IMG/VR virus record: IMGVR_UViG_3300030294_000070
Span: 1 to 44,082 of that record
DNA: 44,082 bases
Strand: one strand, 5' to 3'
DNA from: a virus
Shown: one piece after another, positions 24,676-33,400 of the stretch
How positions within the stretch are numbered: the first letter of the stretch is position 1
Layout of the letters: every line of letters begins with the position of its first letter
Program-made: the position numbers and the translations under genes
Notes under the pieces: generated by a model
What the model was told of the DNA's origin: nothing
Databases searched by the model: none
Seen by the model: the letters and a program-made list of their open reading frames with translations, nothing else

Positions 24676-25457
24676 GAAACGTACGAGTAGTAGATCATAA
24701 GTATTTTTTATTCTTTGACCGGGTAATTGAAATACCAGTTCCGGAACGGTGGGAGGATCTGAATGAACGGCAATTTGAAACATGTGCCGGTATATATGTG
24801 AATCCGTTGCATGATGTTGACTTTATAAGTCGGTTTTTTGGATTGAAAAAACGAATTGTAAAGCGAATGACAAAGTTTGAACAGTATAAACTGACTGATC
24901 TTGTTGGTTTCGCCATGAGTCCCAAAGGAACGACCAATTTCTTTTTTATGGAAGAAATACCAGGAACAAATTTGCTATCTCCTGCATGTAAACTTCGTGG
25001 CGTATCTATCGAACATTTTTCGTTGTTTGACACGTTCTTTTTTGATTATGCGAATAATCCTACTGCTGAAAACCTGTGCCAACTGGTAGCTTCCATATAC
25101 CTGAAAAAATGGGAAAAGGTTACGGATATTGATTTTGAAAAACGGGTAAAATATGTTTCCAGGCATGTAGATAAATCTACCCAATATGCCATTTTTTTGA
25201 ATTACGTTTTTCTTCGTGATTGGCTTTCAAAAGCGTTTCCATTTCTTTTTCAAAAAGCGGATACTGAAGATAAACCGGAATCTAAACGTAAGACTAAACC
25301 GGCTTCTAGACCTAACCGTCCGGACTGGACTGCCATGATTGATAGCCTTGTTGGAGATGATATATTGAATTACGACCAATACAAAGAAATGCCTTGCATA
25401 TTGGCTTTTAAAACTATAAATAAACGAATTAAAGAGTGGAAAAAGAATGGAAAATAA
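24672..25457 (+). CDS. Phage protein of connector unit, 261 aa
   Basis: An N-terminal segment (IPVPERWEDLNERQFETCAG, FISRFFGLKKRIVKRMTKFE) and a helical body are followed by a Lys-, Pro- and Arg-rich linker (SKRKTKPASRPNRPDW) and a short C-terminal domain (LNYDQYKEMPCILAFKTINK). It could be a tail assembly chaperone by position and size. It is coupled to both neighbours: ATGA with the upstream gene and an 11-bp overlap downstream. Confidence 0.55.
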   Translation: MRNVRVVDHKYFLFFDRVIEIPVPERWEDLNERQFETCAGIYVNPLHDVDFISRFFGLKKRIVKRMTKFEQYKLTDLVGFAMSPKGTTNFFFMEEIPGTNLLSPACKLRGVSIEHFSLFDTFFFDYANNPTAENLCQLVASIYLKKWEKVTDIDFEKRVKYVSRHVDKSTQYAIFLNYVFLRDWLSKAFPFLFQKADTEDKPESKRKTKPASRPNRPDWTAMIDSLVGDDILNYDQYKEMPCILAFKTINKRIKEWKKNGK

Positions 25458-25956
25458 CAATTTATTAGCTGCTTTTACGGCCTATATAGAGACTTTGTGC
25501 ACTTCGCATGTAGAAATAAAGCATGTGAAGGATGATGAAGATAGCCGGCACTTTATAGAACTTAATACTGATCAGCAGATGCATTCGCTTAAAAATATCT
25601 GTTATCCGCTTGTTTGCATGGAAAAACTGACAATATCCTATACCGGTCCGGAAGATTCGACGAATAAAAACCGGTATTGCGAACTCATGTTCCTGGAGTC
25701 GGTGAGCGATACGACCGACTTTGATACGATACAGAAAATGACTAATAAGATGGAACGTATAGCTGAAGATTTTATCAAGAAATTTAAAGTGGATCGTAAG
25801 AACCGGGCTGCATATCCATTTTTAAAACGCCTAGTAATATCTAACATTGAATTGAATCCAATTGAGAATAAATCGATATCACTTTACGGTTGGTTGTTGT
25901 CTTTCAATTTTGAACTGCCATTTATAGAGACATTAGAGCCGGGACGCTTCGTTTAA
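25447..25956 (+). CDS. Probable tail-completion or connector protein, 169 aa
   Basis: The protein alternates strands and helices (YCELMFLESVSDTTDFDTIQ, KMTNKMERIAEDFIKKF) and ends with LYGWLLSFNFELPFIETLEP. That resembles small phage tail-terminator-type proteins, but I cannot confirm it. It is the last gene of the connector unit, overlapping the previous one by 11 bp. A late promoter begins 2 bp after its stop. Confidence 0.5.
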   Translation: MENNNLLAAFTAYIETLCTSHVEIKHVKDDEDSRHFIELNTDQQMHSLKNICYPLVCMEKLTISYTGPEDSTNKNRYCELMFLESVSDTTDFDTIQKMTNKMERIAEDFIKKFKVDRKNRAAYPFLKRLVISNIELNPIENKSISLYGWLLSFNFELPFIETLEPGRFV

Positions 25957-25957
25957 T

Positions 25958-25992
25958 GTCCTTTTTCCAGATTTAAGTAAGCCGTAATTTTG
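25958..25992 (+). promoter_or_regulatory. Late promoter element, adhesin and lysis unit
   Basis: GTCCTTTT at 25958 and TAATTTTG at 25985-25992, followed by TGTAA, show the same 27-bp spacing. The ATG at 26010 follows 17 bp later. No terminator separates it from the upstream gene. Confidence 0.7.
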
Positions 25993-26009
25993 TGTAAAAA
26001 GAATATGAT

Positions 26010-29000
26010 ATGACCGTTGACGAACTAAAGCAAGCTGCCTCGATAATTAAACATGAAACTGTAGAAAAGAACAATACAGCTATCAGAATAGGTACGTTCC
26101 TTGAAAACCTTATAGATCATTTTGAAACTACAGTACCCAAAACAACTTTAGATTTTATAGTTGATACGGTTAAGAAATCTACATCCGGCATACGGAAAAA
26201 TATGTCGGTGATTTGGACCGGTGATTTTTCGGGTATCCCTGAAGGCTTTGTTTTGAGTGACGGTCATAACGGCGTTCCGGTTAATGGTGTTACTGTTCCT
26301 GACTTTCGTAGCAAATTTATTGTAGGCTATGATCCACGAAAAGTGAATGATCCGCTAGAAAACTATGGTCAGATTGGAAATGTAGGCGGTGAATCGAAAA
26401 CAACACTAACCACTGATCAACTTCCGGCACACAATTTTTTTACTGTTTCTAAAATTGGTCGCGGTAATGCTGACACGTTAATAAACTCTCCGGAAGGTAG
26501 TGTATTAGCTACAGAAGCTACTGGCAATGTCCAAGGAGATGATAACAATGCGTATAAATTATATGCTGCACCTTCTGGAAGTGTAGCAAATAGTGGGAAA
26601 ACTAATACTATCGGAAAAGGTCTAGCTATAGAAAACAGACCCCCTTATTATGTTGTATACTTTATCACTAAGGTTTCGGATGATGTGGATGGTTCTGGAG
26701 TATATGTAGATTATTCGGCCGGATACGGCATTATTATCAATAAAGCTGATCCGTCTAAGCCAATTATATCTGTTGACACAGATAAAGTGGCAACAAAAGT
26801 AAATGGTAAAATTCCGTTATCAGAAATCCCAACTAACGAATCAACCGGCGGAACTCCTACGCTGAATGAAGAGTTTGGAGGTGGGAGAATACACCACATA
26901 TTCCAACCTGGCGAAACGGGATATAAGGCCGGCAAGAAAATGGTTCAGGTGGTAGCCAATGAAGATGTATCTGCGGGAGTGCGTTGGTCCTTTCCTTCCT
27001 TATTTGAAAATCCGTTTTATTATCAACAAAATGTCGGAACCACATCCACCGCAATTGGTGAAGGGAAAAATAACACAAACGAACTATTGACATTATTAGA
27101 TGCCAATGCCAACCCAAACGCGACCAATCAGTATGCAATAAAACTTGCCAGGTTATATAACGGCGGTGGTTTTACTGACTGGTCTCTGCCAAGTAAATCC
27201 GATTTACAGTTGCTATCGGCCCAGCACAGACCAGGTGGATCGTTAGCGGGTTTCTTGGGTGTAACAGGAACTCACGGTTATTGGTCATCTTCCGAAGATG
27301 GTAGTAATTCTTTCTATGTCCGGTTAGATGCTGATGCCGGAGGATCGGGTGACCGTTCAGCATTAATGGCTGTTCGCTGTGTCCGCATTGCTGAATATGG
27401 CAGTTCTGACGGTGTATTGCTTAAGTCTGAAGCAGCTGAAACTTTTGAAACGAAAGAGGATTTTGAGAAAACAATATCAGGTTTAATTTCAAAAGCCGAA
27501 GCCTCTGAAACTTATTCTAAAAAAATAGATTTAGATGCTAAAGCCAATAAAAGTGATGAAATAACAGTAGATCCATCTGATGCCGGTCACACTAAACCTG
27601 CAGACGTTCATTTAGCGCATGGGGCTGGAGTGGCTAATGTTGCTTTCATAGCTTATAGTGACACTAACGATGACCGAATTGATTTAACTTACATGAAATT
27701 AAAAGACTATGTAGGTGATAATGCAATTGGGCAGGTTAAAAATGCAGAAATAGCTGATGTTGCTCAAAATTGTGATAGAGCAACCCGTGATAGATACGGA
27801 AAAACAATAGACTTAACCTACGCAACAATAGATCAATTAAATAATGTTGTTGGTTCTGTTTATCGCGCTAAGGGTAATGTGGCTAATTTTAGTTCGCTTC
27901 CCACAAATCCAGCTAATGGTGATGTATATAATCTCAGTGATTCAGGAATGAATTATGCTTATACTGGGCATACTGTTGATGTGAGTCATCCGTATGATTC
28001 AACGTTATGGGATTCATTAGGCGGGGTTGTAGCGCTCGCTACACTTACTGAAAATGGACTACTTTCAAAGGCCGATTTTGCAATTCTACGTGGATTATCC
28101 GATAATTACGCCTCAAAAGTAAACGGTGTCGTTCCGTTGGATCAGATGCCGGTGAATGTCGTTACATCTGGCACGCCAACACTTGGCGAATCCTTCGGCG
28201 GAGGAGTAATATTCCGCATATTCCAACCAGGAGATGCCGGCTATGACGCGGCGAAGATAAAGGTTTTAATTGCTGCAACAGAAGATGCATCTGCAGGAGT
28301 TCGTTGGTCTTTCCCTTCACAATATGATGGTTACTTTTATCATCAACAATCAATTGGCACGACCTTAGATACTATTGGGGAGGGGAAAAACAATACAAAC
28401 GAACTATTGACATTATTAGATGCGAACGCAAATCCTGGGCAGACGACACAATATGCAATAAAACTTGCCAGATTATATAACGGCGGTGGGTTTACTGATT
28501 GGTTTTTGCCTTCGTATGGCGAAGCTATCGCTTTAAGAAGTTCATCAGTGCTTAACAATTATCTTAACAACGGTTATTGGACCTCTTCAGAATCTAACAA
28601 TGTCAACAACGATACTAAGTATATAAACCTTACTACCGGAAATATCGGCTTTGCGGACAGGTCGAATTTATTTGCTGTCAGAGCTATACGCGTGGCTGAA
28701 TATACCACAACAGATGGGGTTGTAATGCAATCAAAATTCAAACATATACTTGATTCATTTATCAGTTTCGCCTCTCAAGAAGAGGCTCACGATGGCAATG
28801 AAAACACAAAGGTTATGACAGCTCTACGTGTACTACAGAGCTGGTTGTATCAAACCCGAAACTATGCTATTCCTGAGTTGTTGACAAACGCTAAAACTGT
28901 CGTAGCTGCTTTAAATGACATCTACACTCGTAGTTTAAAGAGTCAAGCCGAATACGTTCTATCTGGACTAGACCAGGATATAACAATGGGTATGAAAGTA

Positions 29001-29297
29001 AGCGAAACAGTGCGCTACTCTCAATTATTTAAAACTGAAGATTTGTATCTTGAGTGTACCACCCCTCCTTCTGATTCGGCAATCATCGTTGACATTCAGA
29101 AAAATGGAGTATCTATATTTACAGCAATGCCACAGATACCTGTGGGTGAATTAAAAGTAGACATCACTGGAGTAATACTGGAACCTGGTGCGGGCACATT
29201 CAATGTAGGTGATATTAGAACAATAAGTGTAGTTCAGATGGGTATAAGCGAAACTGGTAAAAACTTAGTATGCTCAATCCAAATAACAAAGTTGTAA
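26010..29297 (+). CDS. Tail collar/adhesin with two FISUMP (DUF1566-like) lectin-type domains, 1095 aa
   Basis: Residues about 60-235 are a phage tail-collar region: GIPEGFVLSDGHNGVPVNGV, TVPDFRSKFIVGYDP, LPAHNFF and the end ENRPPYYVVYFI. Two copies of a C-type-lectin-like FISUMP/DUF1566 domain follow (about 282-463 and 722-900), each with YNGGGFTDW, a GYW(S/T)SSE motif and a final VRxxRxAEY. Between them are helical linkers and a short tail segment (YRAKGNVANFSSLPTNPANG). The C-terminus (GLDQDITMGMKVSETVRYSQ onward) may bind a partner. It probably recognises host surface glycans or proteins. Confidence 0.8.
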   Translation: MTVDELKQAASIIKHETVEKNNTAIRIGTFLENLIDHFETTVPKTTLDFIVDTVKKSTSGIRKNMSVIWTGDFSGIPEGFVLSDGHNGVPVNGVTVPDFRSKFIVGYDPRKVNDPLENYGQIGNVGGESKTTLTTDQLPAHNFFTVSKIGRGNADTLINSPEGSVLATEATGNVQGDDNNAYKLYAAPSGSVANSGKTNTIGKGLAIENRPPYYVVYFITKVSDDVDGSGVYVDYSAGYGIIINKADPSKPIISVDTDKVATKVNGKIPLSEIPTNESTGGTPTLNEEFGGGRIHHIFQPGETGYKAGKKMVQVVANEDVSAGVRWSFPSLFENPFYYQQNVGTTSTAIGEGKNNTNELLTLLDANANPNATNQYAIKLARLYNGGGFTDWSLPSKSDLQLLSAQHRPGGSLAGFLGVTGTHGYWSSSEDGSNSFYVRLDADAGGSGDRSALMAVRCVRIAEYGSSDGVLLKSEAAETFETKEDFEKTISGLISKAEASETYSKKIDLDAKANKSDEITVDPSDAGHTKPADVHLAHGAGVANVAFIAYSDTNDDRIDLTYMKLKDYVGDNAIGQVKNAEIADVAQNCDRATRDRYGKTIDLTYATIDQLNNVVGSVYRAKGNVANFSSLPTNPANGDVYNLSDSGMNYAYTGHTVDVSHPYDSTLWDSLGGVVALATLTENGLLSKADFAILRGLSDNYASKVNGVVPLDQMPVNVVTSGTPTLGESFGGGVIFRIFQPGDAGYDAAKIKVLIAATEDASAGVRWSFPSQYDGYFYHQQSIGTTLDTIGEGKNNTNELLTLLDANANPGQTTQYAIKLARLYNGGGFTDWFLPSYGEAIALRSSSVLNNYLNNGYWTSSESNNVNNDTKYINLTTGNIGFADRSNLFAVRAIRVAEYTTTDGVVMQSKFKHILDSFISFASQEEAHDGNENTKVMTALRVLQSWLYQTRNYAIPELLTNAKTVVAALNDIYTRSLKSQAEYVLSGLDQDITMGMKVSETVRYSQLFKTEDLYLECTTPPSDSAIIVDIQKNGVSIFTAMPQIPVGELKVDITGVILEPGAGTFNVGDIRTISVVQMGISETGKNLVCSIQITKL
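27075..27169 (+). repeat. First copy of a near-identical tract inside the adhesin gene
   Basis: It matches 28395-28489 closely. A 29-bp run at 27075-27103 and a 20-bp run at 27132-27151 are identical to the second copy. The offset is 1320 bp, a multiple of three. Confidence 0.8.
28395..28489 (+). repeat. Second copy of the near-identical tract inside the adhesin gene
   Basis: This is the partner of 27075-27169 in the second lectin-type domain. Recombination between the copies would remove 440 codons in frame and leave one hybrid domain. Confidence 0.8.
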
Positions 29298-29298
29298 C

Positions 29299-31464
29299 AT
29301 GTACAGATATGACCCATATGCATTAATGTCTGCTGACAAACCTATTGCAGTAGAGACTTTTGTGGCTCCTGATGACTTCAATCCTGATGCTCAAGAATTG
29401 AATATACTCAAGGCCTTCCAAAAGTACAAAGGAAAGGACAAGAGTCACATTTATTCTATCGTAGATTCAGTGACCACTACCAAGATACCGGGATACATGG
29501 GAGTGCGTCACGTGTACTCAGAGAACGGTGGCGCGTACAAGGATGTACAGGACAGCATCATAAATTGGACTGCTGGTAGTAAGAAAAGACATGTGATTGC
29601 TTACACCTCTCTGAATAAGTACTGGCCCGACTTACCTCTAGGCATGGAGTGGTTGTATTTCACTACCAAAGTAGGGTCTATTTCTGCATATCAAGTTAGT
29701 GACCTAAAGTATATTCATTGTGAGTCATTAGCAACCGTTGACAGCATCAAAATTGATGCTTTCAACGGTTGCAATTTGACCGGAAGGTTAACAATTCCCC
29801 CAAATGTAAAAGAGATAGGAGATTACTCGTTTGCCAATAATTCAAACTTACAGTATTCTATAATAATACCAGATGGTGTAACAAGGGTAGGCGCTTTTGC
29901 ATTCTTTAATTGTCAAGGGTTTACGGGGCATATTTACACACCTAGCAGCGTAAAGGTTATTGGTTCTAGTGCATTTCGATCTTTATCTAATGCGCAGGGA
30001 CCGGTCTACCTATCAGAAAACCTTGAGGAGATAGGGCCCGGAGCGTTTATGGAAAGCTCAAGTTTAAAAGGATCTTTAGAAATACCGATAGGTGTAACTA
30101 AGATAAACCCTTACACTTTTTATGGATGTGCTGGTCTGGACGGTACCCTTGCCCTTCCTAGTAACCTCACTTTGGTTGATGAGGGAGCTTTTACTATGTG
30201 TGGACTAACTGGTCCCTTACACTTACCTCAGTCTTTAGGTGTGATAGGCGCAAGCGCTTTTGCTTATTGTAAGTTTACAGGTCCTTTGCAAATAGGAACA
30301 AGTGTCACTGTGATAAGCAATAGGGCGTTTTATAATTGTACAGATTTTACGGGAAGCTTAGTTATTCCTGACAATGTGACTATGGTAGCCTCCTATGCAT
30401 TTGCAAACTGCACAGGGCTCAATGGGACTCTTACTCTAGGAGCAGGAGTAACACAGTTGTACGGCTATACATTCAGTCATTGTGGGTTCACTGGAACTCT
30501 TAAAATTCCAAATACTCTTCTAAAGGTCACTGATGCGGACTTTTATAAAACCAATTTCAGTTCTTTGGATTTAGGTTCCGGTATACAAGAAATAAATTGT
30601 ACTGGCGAAGGAGGAGGAGTAGGCCCATTCATGGAGTTAAACATAGAGGGACCCTTAAATCTGCCTGCTAGTTTAAATTATATAGGCGAGTATGCATTTA
30701 AGGGGTGTACCAAGGTAACTAAAATCAATAATCCGTCCCCTTCGGGAAACTTAACCTACATAGGGGATTACGCATTCGATGGATGCACAGGGCTAACTGG
30801 GTATTTATCTCTAAATGATAAAGTAACAAATATAGGAATGTACGCATTTAGAGGTTGCACAGGGCTAGTAGGGTTGCAATTGCCTTCCTCTTTAACTACC
30901 ATACAGTACGGTACATTTAAGGGGTGCACTGGACTGACAGGTACTCTACAACTAAAAAATGTAACTGATGTGATGGGTGCGGCATTTGCTTACTGTTCCT
31001 TCACAGCATTGCCGGCTTACGCGGCTACCCATTTAGTAAATATCGGAGGAGGGCCTACTGATGATTCAGGAGCATTTGCATTTAATAAGGCTTTAAAAAC
31101 AATACCTTTATTGCCAAAGCTGAAAACTGTAGGAGCTAATGCATTTCATGGTTGTGATTATTTAAATACTGTAACATTAGGAGTACTCACCCTATTGGAT
31201 CAGGGGGCTTTCAGTTATTGTACTGCATTGCGTGATTTCACTTTAGGAAATACTGATATTTTAAGAATAGGAGATCTTTGCTTTAAGAATTGTACATCAT
31301 TAGCAACGTTTACCCTTAAGATGCCTATACCTCCTCCTGCATCTGATAATGTTGTAGATGGAGTTCCTGTGGGAACTTGTGTCCTGTATGTACCTGCAGG
31401 TTCAATAGAGTACTACCAAGTAATAGCTCCTTGGTTACAGTTTGTTAACGTACTCGAATTATAA
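29299..31464 (+). CDS. BspA-type leucine-rich-repeat protein, putative tail adhesin, 721 aa
   Basis: After an N-terminal part of about 140 residues without repeats (RYDPYALMSADKPIAVETFV), there are many LRR_5-type units of about 23 residues, such as LTIPPNVKEIGDYSFANNSN and LALPSNLTLVDEGAF. The end (CVLYVPAGSIEYYQV, then PWLQFVNVLEL) is the usual BspA-type closing segment. There is no signal peptide, so it is not an exported host-type BspA. It follows the collar adhesin by 1 bp, so it is probably a virion protein, with the N-terminus as tail anchor and the repeats as receptor binder. Confidence 0.82.
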   Translation: MYRYDPYALMSADKPIAVETFVAPDDFNPDAQELNILKAFQKYKGKDKSHIYSIVDSVTTTKIPGYMGVRHVYSENGGAYKDVQDSIINWTAGSKKRHVIAYTSLNKYWPDLPLGMEWLYFTTKVGSISAYQVSDLKYIHCESLATVDSIKIDAFNGCNLTGRLTIPPNVKEIGDYSFANNSNLQYSIIIPDGVTRVGAFAFFNCQGFTGHIYTPSSVKVIGSSAFRSLSNAQGPVYLSENLEEIGPGAFMESSSLKGSLEIPIGVTKINPYTFYGCAGLDGTLALPSNLTLVDEGAFTMCGLTGPLHLPQSLGVIGASAFAYCKFTGPLQIGTSVTVISNRAFYNCTDFTGSLVIPDNVTMVASYAFANCTGLNGTLTLGAGVTQLYGYTFSHCGFTGTLKIPNTLLKVTDADFYKTNFSSLDLGSGIQEINCTGEGGGVGPFMELNIEGPLNLPASLNYIGEYAFKGCTKVTKINNPSPSGNLTYIGDYAFDGCTGLTGYLSLNDKVTNIGMYAFRGCTGLVGLQLPSSLTTIQYGTFKGCTGLTGTLQLKNVTDVMGAAFAYCSFTALPAYAATHLVNIGGGPTDDSGAFAFNKALKTIPLLPKLKTVGANAFHGCDYLNTVTLGVLTLLDQGAFSYCTALRDFTLGNTDILRIGDLCFKNCTSLATFTLKMPIPPPASDNVVDGVPVGTCVLYVPAGSIEYYQVIAPWLQFVNVLEL

Positions 31465-31475
31465 TTGCGGAAATC

Positions 31476-31823
31476 ATGGACGACTTAGAAAAAACAACAA
31501 AAGAACTATTGCAGGGGGTTAAAGGACCACAAGCTAAAGCTATAATAGTAATGTCTATGGCATTAGATAGTAAGTTGGATGCTATCCTAAATGCCATTGA
31601 GCGTAACCGCGCGGAGAATGAGGAGCACATGAAGGCTATTAAGAAGGAAACAGATGATCGGTTTTCTAAGCTAAAAGTCATTATGTTTTTTGCGGACCAT
31701 AAATACATCCTTGTAATCATTTGCATCCTACTGGCTTCTTACTTTGGTTTTTCTGATTCTGAATCTAAGAAGACAGCCTCTAATCTGGGGAAAGCAACAG
31801 AAATAATTAAATATCTAAAATAA
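31476..31823 (+). CDS. Membrane-anchored coiled-coil protein of the lysis region, 115 aa
   Basis: A helical N-terminal part (LDAILNAIERNRAENEEHMK, AIKKETDDRFSK) is followed by one transmembrane segment (about residues 76-93, KYILVIICILLASYFGF) and a short tail. The gene opens the lysis cassette, 11 bp after the LRR gene. It may be a holin-associated or antiholin-like protein, but the topology alone does not decide this. Confidence 0.6.
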   Translation: MDDLEKTTKELLQGVKGPQAKAIIVMSMALDSKLDAILNAIERNRAENEEHMKAIKKETDDRFSKLKVIMFFADHKYILVIICILLASYFGFSDSESKKTASNLGKATEIIKYLK

Positions 31824-31828
31824 ATTTC

Positions 31829-32215
31829 ATGAAAACATTTTTAAACTTAGTGCTTTTGATTTGGGCCGTAATCAAATCATTTTTCAAGAAGAATCATCAT
31901 TTTATCACTGTACCGTGTGCAATAATTTTATTTGCAGGGCTCGTCCCGGTTCTACGTTGGTTTGATCCTACTGCAGCATCTTTCGATGCGGGTATATTTC
32001 AAATCCCTATTTTTGCAAGCGTGCAATTCTTTTTTTATCTAGCCGTGGCTTGGTTCGCTTTTCGCTTTGTATTCGGGAATTTCTACAGGCATTTAATTAC
32101 TGATATGAAAACAGATTTCAAAAATATTACATCATGGGAAAAATTAAAATTATCGTATTCAATCTTCTTTTTATTGTTTGCGGCACTTGTGTTGCTTTCA
32201 ATCAAAATAGCGTAG
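31829..32215 (+). CDS. Holin-like membrane protein, 128 aa, three TM segments
   Basis: Three hydrophobic stretches are visible (about residues 5-17 with 26-44, 58-84 and 109-127). Small size, several TM segments and position directly before the endolysin suggest a holin that forms membrane holes at lysis. The last 82 bp overlap the start of the endolysin gene in another frame. No sequence family was recognised. Confidence 0.6.
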   Translation: MKTFLNLVLLIWAVIKSFFKKNHHFITVPCAIILFAGLVPVLRWFDPTAASFDAGIFQIPIFASVQFFFYLAVAWFAFRFVFGNFYRHLITDMKTDFKNITSWEKLKLSYSIFFLLFAALVLLSIKIA

Positions 32216-32655
32216 CCAATGTATACCGCCATGAAATTGGCGTCAGAGAGCTTACAGGTCATAACGACGGTGTACGTGTCGAGCAATATCTTGCCAGTTG
32301 TCACCTGACTAAAGGAAATCCGTGGTGCGCGGCGTTTGTTACTTGGAGCTACAAGCAAGCAGGTATAAAAACGGTTATTAGTGGTTATGCACCGAATTGG
32401 TTCCCTACTTCGTCTGTAATTTACAGCAGGAGAAAGAAAGGCGGATCAATCCCGGGGACAGCAGATGTTTTCGGGATTTACTTTCCGAAAAAAAATCGGA
32501 TCGCACACGTTGGTTTTATTGATGACTGGCCGGCAGGATCCTTCGCCGTTACGGTGGAAGGAAATACCAATGAAGCCGGATCCAGAGAGGGAGACGGTGT
32601 TTATCGAAAAAGACGTTTAAAAAGTCAAATTTATAAAGTAAGCAGATGGTTATGA
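32134..32655 (+). CDS. Secreted CHAP-type endolysin, 173 aa
   Basis: A signal-like N-terminus (MGKIKIIVFNLLFIVCGTCV) is followed by a CHAP/NlpC-like domain with the expected catalytic residues: Cys65 in NPWCAAFVTW, His125 in NRIAHVGFI, and Glu142 or Asn144 in VTVEGNTN. These enzymes cut peptidoglycan stem or cross-bridge peptides. Sec export would let it reach the cell wall without a large holin hole. Its start lies inside the holin-like gene, and its stop overlaps the spanin start (ATGA). Confidence 0.85.
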   Translation: MGKIKIIVFNLLFIVCGTCVAFNQNSVANVYRHEIGVRELTGHNDGVRVEQYLASCHLTKGNPWCAAFVTWSYKQAGIKTVISGYAPNWFPTSSVIYSRRKKGGSIPGTADVFGIYFPKKNRIAHVGFIDDWPAGSFAVTVEGNTNEAGSREGDGVYRKRRLKSQIYKVSRWL

Positions 32656-33227
32656 GAAACTTTTTATCAATATTCAATATTGTTATATTGCTTGCCATTT
32701 TAATGGCTGGATGCTCCAGTACTAAAAAAGTGGAGAAGTCGAATGTAGATTCGTCTATTGCTTCAGATACAAATATGAATAAGAAAACGGAAGAAACGCA
32801 AACCGGTAGCATTACCGACACATCCGTAAAAACGCAGGATAAAAACACATCAAAGGTGAAAGAAACTAAGGTGACGGATTATGACCCGACAAAACCTATT
32901 GTTCCTGGAACCGGTAAACCTCCAGTAGTGAAAGAAACCATTACTACCGAGAAAGAGGAAACTCAGGAAATCCTAACGCAAAAGCTAAACCTGCAGATCG
33001 ATTATACCAGACAATTAAAACAGACTATTGATAGCCAGAATAGCATAATTACAAAGTTGAAGGCTAAAACAGAAACAGAAGTGACTACAGTTATCCCCTG
33101 GTGGAAGTGGATCCTTGCCGGTATAGTAGTTGGCGCGGTGCTGACGTTCCTGATTTATCACTTTGAGTGGTACGTCTGGTTTTTGAATTTGATAAAGAAA
33201 ATTCTTGTTTGGATAGGTAAGGGGTAA
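32652..33227 (+). CDS. Unimolecular spanin candidate, 191 aa
   Basis: The N-terminus has a lipobox (ILMAGC, Cys21), followed by a long polar stretch rich in Lys, Thr and Glu, a coiled-coil part (LTQKLNLQIDYTRQLKQTID) and a C-terminal transmembrane segment (about residues 148-171, WKWILAGIVVGAVLTFLIYH). A lipoprotein with a C-terminal inner-membrane anchor is the design of unimolecular spanins such as T1 gp11, which join the inner and outer membranes during lysis. The ATG at 32652 is chosen because it overlaps the endolysin stop; an ATG lies 6 bp upstream too. Confidence 0.78.
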   Translation: MRNFLSIFNIVILLAILMAGCSSTKKVEKSNVDSSIASDTNMNKKTEETQTGSITDTSVKTQDKNTSKVKETKVTDYDPTKPIVPGTGKPPVVKETITTEKEETQEILTQKLNLQIDYTRQLKQTIDSQNSIITKLKAKTETEVTTVIPWWKWILAGIVVGAVLTFLIYHFEWYVWFLNLIKKILVWIGKG

Positions 33228-33251
33228 AAAAGTCCCCGCCTCCATTCTGTT

Positions 33252-33359
33252 CGTTTCTCAGGCATTACAGAATGATAAAGGTGCATACACACCACGACGA
33301 AGACTTAAATGTCTTTGAAGTTGGTGTGTATGCACCTTTTTATATTTGCCTGAGAAGCG
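33252..33359 (+). terminator. Three-tier hairpin at the end of the lysis unit
   Basis: Three nested stems share one axis: a 13-bp outer stem (33252-33264 with 33347-33359, one G-U pair), a perfect 18-bp middle stem (33277-33294 with 33322-33339) and a short inner stem (33300-33315). The middle stem ends in TTTTTATATTT. It can end transcription from either side, but it is larger than a normal terminator. Confidence 0.75.
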
Positions 33360-33400
33360 TCACAAAAATAGGTATTAGTTTTTAAATAAAAAATAGAAGA

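Noticed and set aside
26010-29297. Diversity-generating retroelement target in the lectin-type domains
   Set aside because: The fold fits known targets, but no reverse transcriptase gene or template repeat is in the window, and the two copies do not differ mainly at adenines.
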